From Prevotellaceae bacterium (GTDB lineage: Bacteria; Bacteroidota; Bacteroidia; Bacteroidales; UBA932), in assembly GCA_031266015.1 (NCBI GenBank), contig JAISBU010000034.1, positions 1 to 63,258 on the forward strand: a stretch of 63,258 nt of DNA, written 5' to 3'. Shown here one piece after another: positions 33,272 to 39,991 of the stretch (position 1 is its first letter; every line of letters begins with the position of its first letter). Both the position numbers and the translations under genes were made by a program. The notes below the pieces were generated by a model that worked only from the letters and a program-made list of their open reading frames with translations, searched no databases and was not told the DNA's origin.

Positions 33272-33386
33272 AAAAAAAAAGACCTGTACCGCCTTGCGAC
33301 GAGTACAGGTCTTCGTGAGACTCTATGCTAAGTTTGGCGCCTTACCTATGCGCCTATTTAATCCAAAAAAGGGATTTAAAAAAAAT
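33272..33386 (-). promoter_or_regulatory. parA leader with terminator-type hairpin (copy 1 of 2)
   Basis: Read leftward, the leader holds a GGCGC/GCGCC hairpin (33336-33354 region), then a 21-base block (33304-33324) shared exactly with the rightward leader at 34020-34040, then a perfect 11-bp hairpin (33279-33289 with 33303-33313) followed at once by seven T up to 33272. The parA ATG comes 20 bases later. A hairpin plus T-run in this place should stop transcription unless something prevents it, so the leader looks like a regulated attenuator. Near the 5' end a second small hairpin with T-run (about 33370-33387) is also present. Confidence 0.65.
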
Positions 33387-33392
33387 CCATTG

Positions 33393-33422
33393 CAAAGCTA
33401 AAAGTATATTTTTAAACACAAA
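33393..33422 (-). promoter_or_regulatory. parA operon promoter
   Basis: On the minus strand TTTG (33419-33422) and TAGCTTTG (33393-33400) are 18 bases apart, near the Bacteroidetes consensus. Transcription would start near 33386, giving a leader of about 134 bases. Confidence 0.65.
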
Positions 33423-33491
33423 AATATTTACATGAAATGTTTTTGTATTTTAAGTTTTTTTAATGTAAAAATATTATGTGTATAATTTCGT

Positions 33492-33630
33492 GATTCAAAA
33501 AGGTACAAAGGTACGAAAGGTACGGAAGTCAACAATTCAAAAAGTACAAAGGTACGAAAGTACGAAAGTCAATAGTTCAAAAGGTATAAAGGTACGAAAG
33601 TACGAAAGTCAACAATTCAAAAAGTACAAT
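33492..33630. repeat. Tandem 40-base repeats with nested GTACGAAA units
   Basis: About three and a half copies of a 40-42-base unit (starting ATTCAAAAAGGTACAAAGG at 33493, again near 33535, 33575 and 33615) contain the shorter repeat GGTACGAAAGTACGAAAGTC. The block lies between the partition and mobilization operons. The place and structure suggest iterons or a ParA/ParB-type centromere, though similar low-complexity repeats also occur in Bacteroidetes intergenic DNA. Confidence 0.6.
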
Positions 33631-33774
33631 ACCCCACAATTTTTCGTTTTAAAATTAAGTTTTGTGCTGCTGATGTGAGTAAGTGCGTGAGCGTGGATAG
33701 GCAAAAAATCGGCTGCATGATACACACAAAAACTGCTGCGGAGCGAAGAAGTTCAGTAGAATAAAATTCAGGCA

Positions 33775-33817
33775 AGAGGTAACCTCACTTTGTGAGGTTG
33801 TGTGCTTACTTCGTAAG
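33775..33817. other. Candidate oriT: two adjacent hairpins upstream of the mob genes
   Basis: AACCTCAC (33781-33788) and GTGAGGTT (33792-33799) form an 8-bp stem with a 3-base loop; six bases on, CTTAC (33805-33809) and GTAAG (33813-33817) form a second. Neither has a T-run. Compact inverted repeats next to a nick region, a few hundred bases ahead of mobilization genes, are typical of oriT. No nick sequence can be assigned. Between 33631 and 33974 I see nothing else of note except AT-rich DNA. Confidence 0.4.
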
Positions 33818-33974
33818 ATTTATTGCTCAAAATCAGCATGTTACAAAATGTATAGTTATAATTATTTTATAATCGTAAGTAAATGGTTCTTCAAATCAAT
33901 TTGTTATGGCTATAAAAATTATAATGAGCATTATAATTTTTGGTTTTGTAGGGTTAAATTAGAGAAATAATACT

Positions 33975-34068
33975 TACCTTTGCTCTCGATAAAGCATAGG
34001 CGCGTTATACGCCAAGTAAAGAGTCTCACGAAGACCTGTATCCCTGCGAAGGAGTACAGGTCTTTTTT
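33975..34068 (+). promoter_or_regulatory. Mobilization-operon promoter and terminator-type leader (copy 2 of 2)
   Basis: The -7 box TACCTTTG is at 33975-33982; the -33 element is unclear. The leader has GGCG/CGCC (about 33998-34012), the 21-base block shared with the parA leader (34020-34040) and a hairpin AAGACCTGTA (34031-34040) with TACAGGTCTT (34055-34064), extended inward by TCC/GGA, followed by a run of T to 34068. The first start codon (34089) comes 20 bases later, the same distance as in the parA leader. A short GTCT/AGAC pairing (34023-34035) could compete with the 5' arm. Confidence 0.65.
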
Positions 34069-34088
34069 ATTAACCCCCTTTTATTGTT

Positions 34089-34526
34089 ATGGGAGCATCA
34101 ATAGGCATTAGCGAGGCGCTAAAAGTTCGGCTTGCCGCCTTTAAAAAAACGTATGGTTTGCCCACTTACGAGCATACGCTAAACGTCATGCTCAACTACT
34201 TTGCGGAGGTGGGCGATGATCCTACCAATCCTCAATTTACCGCTAAAGCACAGATGGTAAAGATGAATAAGCGCTTAGACCAGGTGGTGCGGTTTATTCG
34301 CGTTTTTGAAAAGCAAAAGCTGCAGCCCGTACTTGACGAGCTGGTTAAGCAGTCCCGGCACATGCTGGAGGTTATGCCGTCGGGCGCTACAGTGGCAGCT
34401 AAGGCTGATGTGGAGGAGCTGGAGGAGCTGCTACAAGATCTGCCCACACACAAGGAGCTGACAGATGTCGTGATGAAAATTTATGATACGCTAAATTTAA
34501 GGCAGGATGGTAGAAAACATGCATAA
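34089..34526 (+). CDS. BfmA/BtgA-like mobilization accessory protein
   Basis: The 145-residue protein starts with a ribbon-helix-helix-like segment (ASIGISEALKVRLAAFKK), then GLPTYEHTLNVMLNYFAEVG and KMNKRLDQVVRFIRVFEKQKL, which match the layout of Bacteroides BfmA/BtgA mobilization proteins. These bind oriT and help the relaxase. The C-terminal half is helical. It is the first gene of the rightward mobilization operon, behind the terminator-type leader. Confidence 0.78.
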   Translation: MGASIGISEALKVRLAAFKKTYGLPTYEHTLNVMLNYFAEVGDDPTNPQFTAKAQMVKMNKRLDQVVRFIRVFEKQKLQPVLDELVKQSRHMLEVMPSGATVAAKADVEELEELLQDLPTHKELTDVVMKIYDTLNLRQDGRKHA

Positions 34527-34565
34527 ATATCTGAATGTTTTAGTGGAAATATTTTTTACCTGCAG

Positions 34566-35258
34566 ATGAGCACCTCTCAGCTGTCCTCTGTATTAGAGGC
34601 AAATAGCAAGTTTAATAACGACCTCAAAAAATATTTTGAGGGAAAGCTAAGTGACCAGGTTGTATTTAATCTTGGTAATTCTTTTGGGAAACTATCTGAA
34701 AATTTGGACAACTTCAAAAACCTTTACATGCGGCAGGGCATATTGAGCAAGGCACTCAAAGGACACGATACCTCCATAAATGTACGACAGCTGGAAAACC
34801 TACCATTGAAGCTTTATAAAGCAAAAACCATTTTTAAAAGCAAGAAGCCTGGCTCACTTGTTGTTGCTATAGATATGGTAGATAGCAGAAAGCAACCTGT
34901 GGTTGTCGCAATAAAAACTCATCATACAGCATTTATAGGTCAAACCTCCGATGATGTTAATGTAATTACCTCCATACATGGACGCCCGAAGGAGCACTTG
35001 ATGTATTGGAAATCGGAGGGGCTGGAGTTAAGAAAGGGGCAAAAAATAAACTCCACTCACATTCAATCTGGTACAATTCCAGACCGGTACGTAAGCGGAG
35101 TTTCAAATTCTAAGGCAAAAGTAGCACAAGAAAATCAAACCACCAAATCTTTAGCCGAAAAAATGAGCGAGCTGACGGAAAAAAACACAGCGGCGTTGCG
35201 GGCAACGCTTCCACAGCAACCACCACACAGGCATAAGCATAAAGGGAAAAAATACTGA
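34566..35258 (+). CDS. MuF-C-like (BECR-fold) protein, possible transferred effector, copy A
   Basis: Residues 35-150 follow the pattern of the phage MuF C-terminal domain: VFNLGNSFGKL, YMRQGILSKALKGHDTSINV, LENLPLKLYKAKTIFKSKK, LVVAIDM, PVVVAIKT and NVITSIHGRP. That domain belongs to a nuclease/toxin-like fold used by phages and conjugative elements. The 230-residue protein is clearly related to the N-terminal part of the protein at 41920-43359, and both end with the same tail (KMSELTEKNTAALRA, then PQQPPHRHKHKGK). It lies between the mob accessory gene and the relaxase gene. An effector or defence-modulating role is inferred from domain type and context, not shown. Confidence 0.65.
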   Translation: MSTSQLSSVLEANSKFNNDLKKYFEGKLSDQVVFNLGNSFGKLSENLDNFKNLYMRQGILSKALKGHDTSINVRQLENLPLKLYKAKTIFKSKKPGSLVVAIDMVDSRKQPVVVAIKTHHTAFIGQTSDDVNVITSIHGRPKEHLMYWKSEGLELRKGQKINSTHIQSGTIPDRYVSGVSNSKAKVAQENQTTKSLAEKMSELTEKNTAALRATLPQQPPHRHKHKGKKY

Positions 35259-35285
35259 TTTTTCCCGAAGTAAAAATAGTTAAGC

Positions 35286-36560
35286 ATGCACATAAAATTT
35301 GACTACGTTGCGGCAGGTTCTCCCAACAGCAAAGGCTCGTGCCGAGCGTTTGTAAAGTACATGGCTAAGGAGGATAAAAAAGACTTGGGCCATGCCCCGG
35401 AGTGGTGGTTTGACCAAAACGGCAGGGAAACGCTAGCCGTAGATGTTGTGCAGCGCATTGATGAGGATCATCAGGGGTTGGGTAAGGCGGCCACCAAGTA
35501 TACCACCGGCAGCATTAACCCCAGCGAGCGGGAGTGGCTGGCCATGGGTAGCACGGAGGAAGAGCGGCTAAAAAACTTTAAAGCGTGGGTGGCTGAAAAG
35601 TTTACCGCAACGCTTGCCGGGAACTTTAACAAGCATAAGCTTCCCACGGAGGAGCCGTGGATGCTCAAGGGTACAACGCCGGAAGAGCGGGTGGAAAAGT
35701 ATAAAAAGGAGGTAGCTGCGGAGCTGCTATCGAAGTACGCAAAATCCTTTAAGTTTAATAAGCCCACCGCGGCAGAGCTCAGAAATATGTGCAGCGACCC
35801 CAACCCCGCAGAGCGATTCCGGGCGTGGATGTACGATAGCTTTGCAGGTAAGGTTACGGCCATGACGTGGGCGTACGACAAAAAGAAAGAGGGGGAGGCC
35901 GAGTGGCTAGCGGTGGCGGGGGATAGCAAGCTGCAACGGGTGAAGCTGCTGGAGCGTGAAGCGCTCATAACGTTCCGGGATAAATTCGAGGCGAAATTTG
36001 GCGGATACATGGCAGCGCTGGGCAGCGCCGGTAAGGATGTTGATTTATTTAAGGAGTGGCTGGATAAGACCTTTTCTGCGCAGCTGCGCAATGACTTTAA
36101 GCAGCCCGTAAAAGAGGGCGAACTTATTGTCATCACATCGGATAACGTGAAAATATATTTTAAGCTGGAGCATAATCGGTACTACAAGGGCGATGATAAG
36201 GAGGTGCTGCAAGGCAGGGCAAAAAGCGGCGATGCGAAGCCGGGCTTTAATACGCATATTCACTTCCTCATGGCCACCAAAACGGCGGATAGGCAAAACC
36301 GCATTAACCCGCAGACTAAAAACAAAAGGGAGTTCGACAGGGTTGCTTTTTTTCAGAAAATCGAAAAATCCTTTGACGAGCATTTTGACTACCGGCGCAG
36401 CTATGAGGAAAGGTTAGAGACAAAGCTGGCAGCGGTTTTGGTAAAGAGCAAGGTTAAGCCGATGACGTTGGCCAGGGAGGCGTTTAGCGACAGGCCGGCA
36501 GAGTACGGGGCAGAGCAGGAGGAGCTATCCCAAAGAAAACGAAATGATAAAAGGCGGTAA
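35286..36560 (+). CDS. DUF5712-type relaxase with an internal repeat insertion
   Basis: The 424-residue protein has the family's N-terminal part (GSCRAFVKYMAKED, DEDHQGLGKAATKYTTGSINPS with the catalytic-site region about 60-80), then EHNRYYKGDDKEVLQG (about 295-310) and the histidine motif THIHFLMATK (about 323-332) that binds metal in rolling-circle relaxases. Between these lies an insert (about 81-271) made of five related units of about 33 residues with the pattern W(L/M)xxGxTxEERxxxF/YKxxVA. The enzyme nicks oriT and leads the strand into the channel. DUF5712 proteins I know lack this insert. Confidence 0.8.
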   Translation: MHIKFDYVAAGSPNSKGSCRAFVKYMAKEDKKDLGHAPEWWFDQNGRETLAVDVVQRIDEDHQGLGKAATKYTTGSINPSEREWLAMGSTEEERLKNFKAWVAEKFTATLAGNFNKHKLPTEEPWMLKGTTPEERVEKYKKEVAAELLSKYAKSFKFNKPTAAELRNMCSDPNPAERFRAWMYDSFAGKVTAMTWAYDKKKEGEAEWLAVAGDSKLQRVKLLEREALITFRDKFEAKFGGYMAALGSAGKDVDLFKEWLDKTFSAQLRNDFKQPVKEGELIVITSDNVKIYFKLEHNRYYKGDDKEVLQGRAKSGDAKPGFNTHIHFLMATKTADRQNRINPQTKNKREFDRVAFFQKIEKSFDEHFDYRRSYEERLETKLAAVLVKSKVKPMTLAREAFSDRPAEYGAEQEELSQRKRNDKRR

Positions 36561-36592
36561 GAATGTTGTGATTGATTTTTTAACGAAAAACA

Positions 36593-36624
36593 TTTGGTAG
36601 ATATAAAAACATATCCTACCTTTA
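36593..36624 (+). promoter_or_regulatory. Promoter of the DUF4160/DUF2442 pair
   Basis: TTTG (36593-36596) and TACCTTTA (36617-36624) are 20 bases apart, one mismatch from consensus. The start codon follows 32 bases later. The pair therefore has its own promoter within the element. Confidence 0.7.
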
Positions 36625-36655
36625 CCGTGTATAAACCTAAAAAACAAGTATCGCT

Positions 36656-36898
36656 ATGCCAACACTACTGATTTTATTCGGGCTTAGGTTTTACTTCTAC
36701 ATAAACGACCACGAGCCTATTCATATCCATGTTGAAAATGGCGATGGAGAGGCAAAATTTGAAATACAAAGCGACATTAAGCTTCTCTACAACAGAGGGT
36801 TAAAGCCTAAAGACCTTCGCTTGGCGGAAAGCATTATTGAAGAAAATAAGGATAACTTCATAAGGCAGTGGGAAAAAATATTTTCAGGAAATGAGTAG
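36656..36898 (+). CDS. DUF4160 protein (putative toxin of a TA pair)
   Basis: The 80-residue protein carries the DUF4160 signature: FGLRFYFYINDHEPIHIHVE (residues 8-27), GDGEAKFEI and LKPKDLRLAESIIEENKDNF. The DHEPIHIHV stretch is its most conserved part. DUF4160 genes are usually followed by a DUF2442 gene, as here with an 8-base overlap, and the pair is predicted to be a toxin-antitoxin system, though activity is little studied. It could help keep the element in the population. Confidence 0.85.
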   Translation: MPTLLILFGLRFYFYINDHEPIHIHVENGDGEAKFEIQSDIKLLYNRGLKPKDLRLAESIIEENKDNFIRQWEKIFSGNE

Positions 36899-37322
36899 CA
36901 CAATGGGAACAGAAGTAAAAGTCCGCCAGCTATGGTTTGATGAAGATAAAATTTTCATCTTAACCGAAGATGGGCGAGAGTTGTGGCAGTCGCTTCTATG
37001 GTACTCCCGCCTGCTGTACGCCAACGCCGAGCAGCGCAACAGCTACCATTTCTCATACTCCGGCATACATTGGCCGGATGTAGACGAAGATATTTCCTTC
37101 GAAAGTTTCTTCTACGATAAGCGTGAGCCTGCTGGCATTTCCCGCTTGTTTCTTACCCATCCCGAGTTAAACGCATCGGCGGTAGCCCGCAAGATGGGAA
37201 TTCAGCAAAGCCTTTTGGCGGCGTACATTCGTGGCACAAAAAAACCTTCGAAGGAGCGTGAAAATGCTATTATTACTACCGTAAAGCAAATAGGAGAAGG
37301 ATTAGCCGCAGTAGAGGTGTAA
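36891..37322 (+). CDS. DUF2442 protein with C-terminal HTH (putative antitoxin)
   Basis: The 143-residue protein has an N-terminal DUF2442 domain (VRQLWFDEDKIFILTEDGRE, about 11-30, and SGIHWPDVDEDISFESFFYD, about 57-76) and a C-terminal helix-turn-helix (ASAVARKMGIQQSLLAAYIR with GTKKPSKERE, about 100-129). The HTH suggests that it represses the pair's promoter. Start could be ATG 36891 or 36903. It is the last rightward gene; only 35 bases separate it from the end of the leftward tra operon. Confidence 0.82.
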   Translation: MSSTMGTEVKVRQLWFDEDKIFILTEDGRELWQSLLWYSRLLYANAEQRNSYHFSYSGIHWPDVDEDISFESFFYDKREPAGISRLFLTHPELNASAVARKMGIQQSLLAAYIRGTKKPSKERENAIITTVKQIGEGLAAVEV

Positions 37323-37357
37323 TTTTTTCCGTAAGATTTACTTTCTGCTACTTTGCA

Positions 37358-38347
37358 CTATCGTTTGTTTAGCTTGCTCATATCCTCCTTTGCCTTTCGC
37401 TTTACCTCCGCGGTTTTTGCCTTGTTGGCGGCGCTGGCGGCCAGCTTGCGGAGCGAAAAGTTTTTGTTCAGGTTGTAGTGCGTCATAATGGCGGCGGTCA
37501 TCACCACTATATCCTTTTGCTTTTCTTCGGCAATATCCTGTATGATGGTTACCCGTGCCGCAGCGTTCAGCTGCTCCTCTGCCAGCTCAAGCGCCTTTTC
37601 CCTTTCGGCTTTAAGCCTTGCCTCCTCCGCCAGTATAGCGTTCCAAAGGGCTATGAGGTCGGCGGGGTTGTCAACGCTGTCAAGCAGGGATTTCAGAAAA
37701 TCAATACTGGCCTGGGACTTGGGGATATCTATAGTTAAACGCCGGTCGAGGGCCGCTTTTTCCCGGTAAAGCTTAAATGAGCCGTACGCTCCGGCAAGGT
37801 TGTTTATTTGGTTTAGCTTACGGAAGTAGTCGTACGTGGGGTTGTCTATTATAGCTGAGCTGTCCGTTAGCACGAGGCCGGACAGGAAGCGGTCTATTGA
37901 CGCCGTGTTGTCGTTGATGTTGCTCCGGGCATCGTAGCTAATGGCCTTTTGAAACTCCGTGTAGCCCTCCAGCCCCGGCATGTCCGGGAGGTAGTCGGCG
38001 GGGTTGATGGAAAAGCCCAGGTAACTTTCGGTAACGTGCGCCAGGTTGTCAACGCTCATGTTCTTCACCGCGTTATACTTGTTGACGGCATCCCGCCGTA
38101 CCTCCTCTTGCAGCTGGTAGGCCTTCTCTACGGCTCTTTTGGAGCTGTCCAGCTTGGCCGCTTGCGCCCGTGCCAGCTGAATGGTTTGCATAAGCCCGTC
38201 AAGCTGCTGCAGCCAGCTGCTGGCGGTTTCTATCTTTGACTCCAGAAGGATAATATCCTGCGTGGGGTTGGTTACCACCATTTGCGCAGGGGAGCTGTAC
38301 GCCATGCCCAGCAGGGCATATAGCGTAATTTTTTTAAGGTTGTTCAT
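37358..38347 (-). CDS. VirB5/TraI-like conjugation protein
   Basis: The 329-residue protein has a signal peptide (YALLGMAYSSPAQ) and is otherwise helical with long coiled coils (about 40-95 and 225-275, Ala/Glu/Arg-rich). VTNPTQDIILLESKIETA after the signal recalls VirB5-type proteins (VTDP...). In CTnDOT-type operons a TraI-like protein neighbours the VirB6-like TraJ, as here. The assignment rests on topology and position. It is the last gene of the tra operon and overlaps the preceding gene by 14 bases. Confidence 0.6.
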   Translation of the reverse strand: MNNLKKITLYALLGMAYSSPAQMVVTNPTQDIILLESKIETASSWLQQLDGLMQTIQLARAQAAKLDSSKRAVEKAYQLQEEVRRDAVNKYNAVKNMSVDNLAHVTESYLGFSINPADYLPDMPGLEGYTEFQKAISYDARSNINDNTASIDRFLSGLVLTDSSAIIDNPTYDYFRKLNQINNLAGAYGSFKLYREKAALDRRLTIDIPKSQASIDFLKSLLDSVDNPADLIALWNAILAEEARLKAEREKALELAEEQLNAAARVTIIQDIAEEKQKDIVVMTAAIMTHYNLNKNFSLRKLAASAANKAKTAEVKRKAKEDMSKLNKR

Positions 38348-38714
38348 GGTCTTGCTTTTTTTGTTGGTTTAGCTCGCTTAATCTTTTCTCAATGTCCGCC
38401 TTTTCCTGCTCTAGCCTTTTCTGCTCGTTTTCAGGGCTATTTTTTTCCATGCCCCTTTTATCGTACATAATAAGGTTTCCCTGGCTATCACGTGTTACGC
38501 CAAAGTGCTTTATGCGCAGGAGCATAAAAATGGTGTAGCATATAATAGCGCAGCAGGAGAGCAGGGATAGCCAGGGGTAGTACTCGTAGTCGAAGGCTAC
38601 GAAAAATGCTACTCCCGCCAGGGACAGTATAGGGAGTACTACTTTTCTGCTGCGCTGTAGCTCCGCTTTTACCTGCCTGATGCCGAATTTGCGCTGTGGG
38701 TGTAATTTTTTCAT
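38334..38714 (-). CDS. Small membrane protein of the tra operon
   Basis: The 126-residue protein has two closely spaced transmembrane segments (about 27-43 and 50-67) and a charged helical C-terminus (ENEQKRLEQEKADIEKRLSE, about 95-114) likely in the cytoplasm. I do not recognise the family. It lies between traJ (13-base gap) and the VirB5-like gene (overlap), so it is probably part of the transfer apparatus or its assembly. Confidence 0.65.
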   Translation of the reverse strand: MKKLHPQRKFGIRQVKAELQRSRKVVLPILSLAGVAFFVAFDYEYYPWLSLLSCCAIICYTIFMLLRIKHFGVTRDSQGNLIMYDKRGMEKNSPENEQKRLEQEKADIEKRLSELNQQKKQDHEQP

Positions 38715-38727
38715 GGTAGGCTGTTTT

Positions 38728-39981
38728 TTATTGTCCTCCTCCGGCTGATGTTACTATTCCTGCTGTACCGCCCACTGCACCTACTACGCCTCCAATACCA
38801 CGACCTACAGCAGCGCCCTTTTGGCCGCCAACGCCTGCCCCTACGGTGCCGCCCGTTGAGCTCGCTGCTCCGGTGCCGGTCTGTAGTATTTGCTGTGTGG
38901 CCATTGAGCCTACGCCAATGACCTTGCTCATAAACATGCCCGCCTGCTCACCGCCGATGTACAGCGAGGTGAGGTAGGGAACCAGGCAGTAGAATATTAC
39001 CATAACTACGCTTACCGCGGTGTTGAGGCCCTGTGAGCCGCCGTAGGCGTACCACTTAATGGCGAAGTCGGTAGCCGTAATTATATCTGAAGCCGCTGCC
39101 GGACGATTATATAGCTTATTATAGCTGTCCATCATATTGTTTAGATTATTATCAGAACGGTTCCAAGTTTCTAGTACTGTAGCGTTTTCTGTAAAATGTT
39201 TTGCGGAGGCAACGCCGGACTCCGCAAAAGATAGGAATGCCGCATCCAGTACGCAAACCGTTAACGCCCAAAAGGTTACCGCGGTGTAAAACTTAAACCA
39301 CTTGCTGAGTATGCCCCTGAATGCCGGTATGCACTCAAACATGATGGCCAGGCAACCGACGACCACCAAAAAGCTGAGCGCAAGGTTGCGCACGAGGTCA
39401 ACAACGTAGCGAATTATACGGACAACTGGCAGCTTGAAAAAATCCCAGATCTTTGTAGCTGTTTCTCCGCCTGAGAGATTTTTAAGCTCTTTTAATTTTT
39501 GTTCAACCTCTTTTTCGGCAAGCCTGTGAGCTTCTTTTTCTGCTTCACTTTTAATTGAGAGAAAAGAGGCCTTATCAGCATGCTCTCGTTTATCTTTTTT
39601 CAGTATGAGTGTATAGTTATCCATTTCTGTCTTGGCCTTCGATTTGTATCCCTTTAACTCTTCCTCCACCCCTGCATATTTTAGGTAAAAGTTTTTGTAC
39701 TCCGGCTTGTCGAAAACGCTAATGGCTATTCCGTAAAGCTTTCCCGTGACATCAATGGCGGTGGGGTAGCTGACTATGAGCAGGTACAGGAACATGGGTG
39801 TGAAAACGTACCTGGTAAAGTCCAGCTTGCCCTTGGTGCTGCCCAGCAAAAAGCTGACCAGGCCAAAGGTAAACACGAGCATCATTATGTAGGGCATGAA
39901 GCGAAGCGCAAGCCTTTGCGCCTCTAAGGCAAGGTTGCCTACGCTTTCTAAAAACGCAATGGGTAGCGTAATGGTTTCCAT
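38728..39981 (-). CDS. traJ: TraJ/VirB6-like inner membrane channel protein
   Basis: The start chosen is ATG 39981 (METITLPIAFLESVG), 10 bases after the T4CP stop; a longer frame to 40053 would overlap that gene. The 417-residue protein has several transmembrane segments (about 27-45, 57-75, 190-215, 230-250, 310-335) and a Gly-rich tail (GTGAASSTGGTVGAGVGGQ), as in TraJ. A charged helical insert (about 95-170) lies between the second and third spans. It forms part of the inner-membrane pore of the type IV secretion system. Confidence 0.82.
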   Translation of the reverse strand: METITLPIAFLESVGNLALEAQRLALRFMPYIMMLVFTFGLVSFLLGSTKGKLDFTRYVFTPMFLYLLIVSYPTAIDVTGKLYGIAISVFDKPEYKNFYLKYAGVEEELKGYKSKAKTEMDNYTLILKKDKREHADKASFLSIKSEAEKEAHRLAEKEVEQKLKELKNLSGGETATKIWDFFKLPVVRIIRYVVDLVRNLALSFLVVVGCLAIMFECIPAFRGILSKWFKFYTAVTFWALTVCVLDAAFLSFAESGVASAKHFTENATVLETWNRSDNNLNNMMDSYNKLYNRPAAASDIITATDFAIKWYAYGGSQGLNTAVSVVMVIFYCLVPYLTSLYIGGEQAGMFMSKVIGVGSMATQQILQTGTGAASSTGGTVGAGVGGQKGAAVGRGIGGVVGAVGGTAGIVTSAGGGQ

Positions 39982-39991
39982 TTCTGTTAGT

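Noticed and set aside
33492-33630. CRISPR array
   Set aside because: Repeats are nearly contiguous with no unique spacers of constant size, and no cas genes are present in the window.
33478-33678. A 66-codon frame through the tandem repeats
   Set aside because: Its open length is a by-product of the repeat (KVRKYES-type repeats) and it has no other coding sign.
35471-36136. A 221-codon frame opposite the relaxase gene
   Set aside because: Ser/Ala/Leu-rich antisense frame over the relaxase repeats; the plus strand has clear family motifs.
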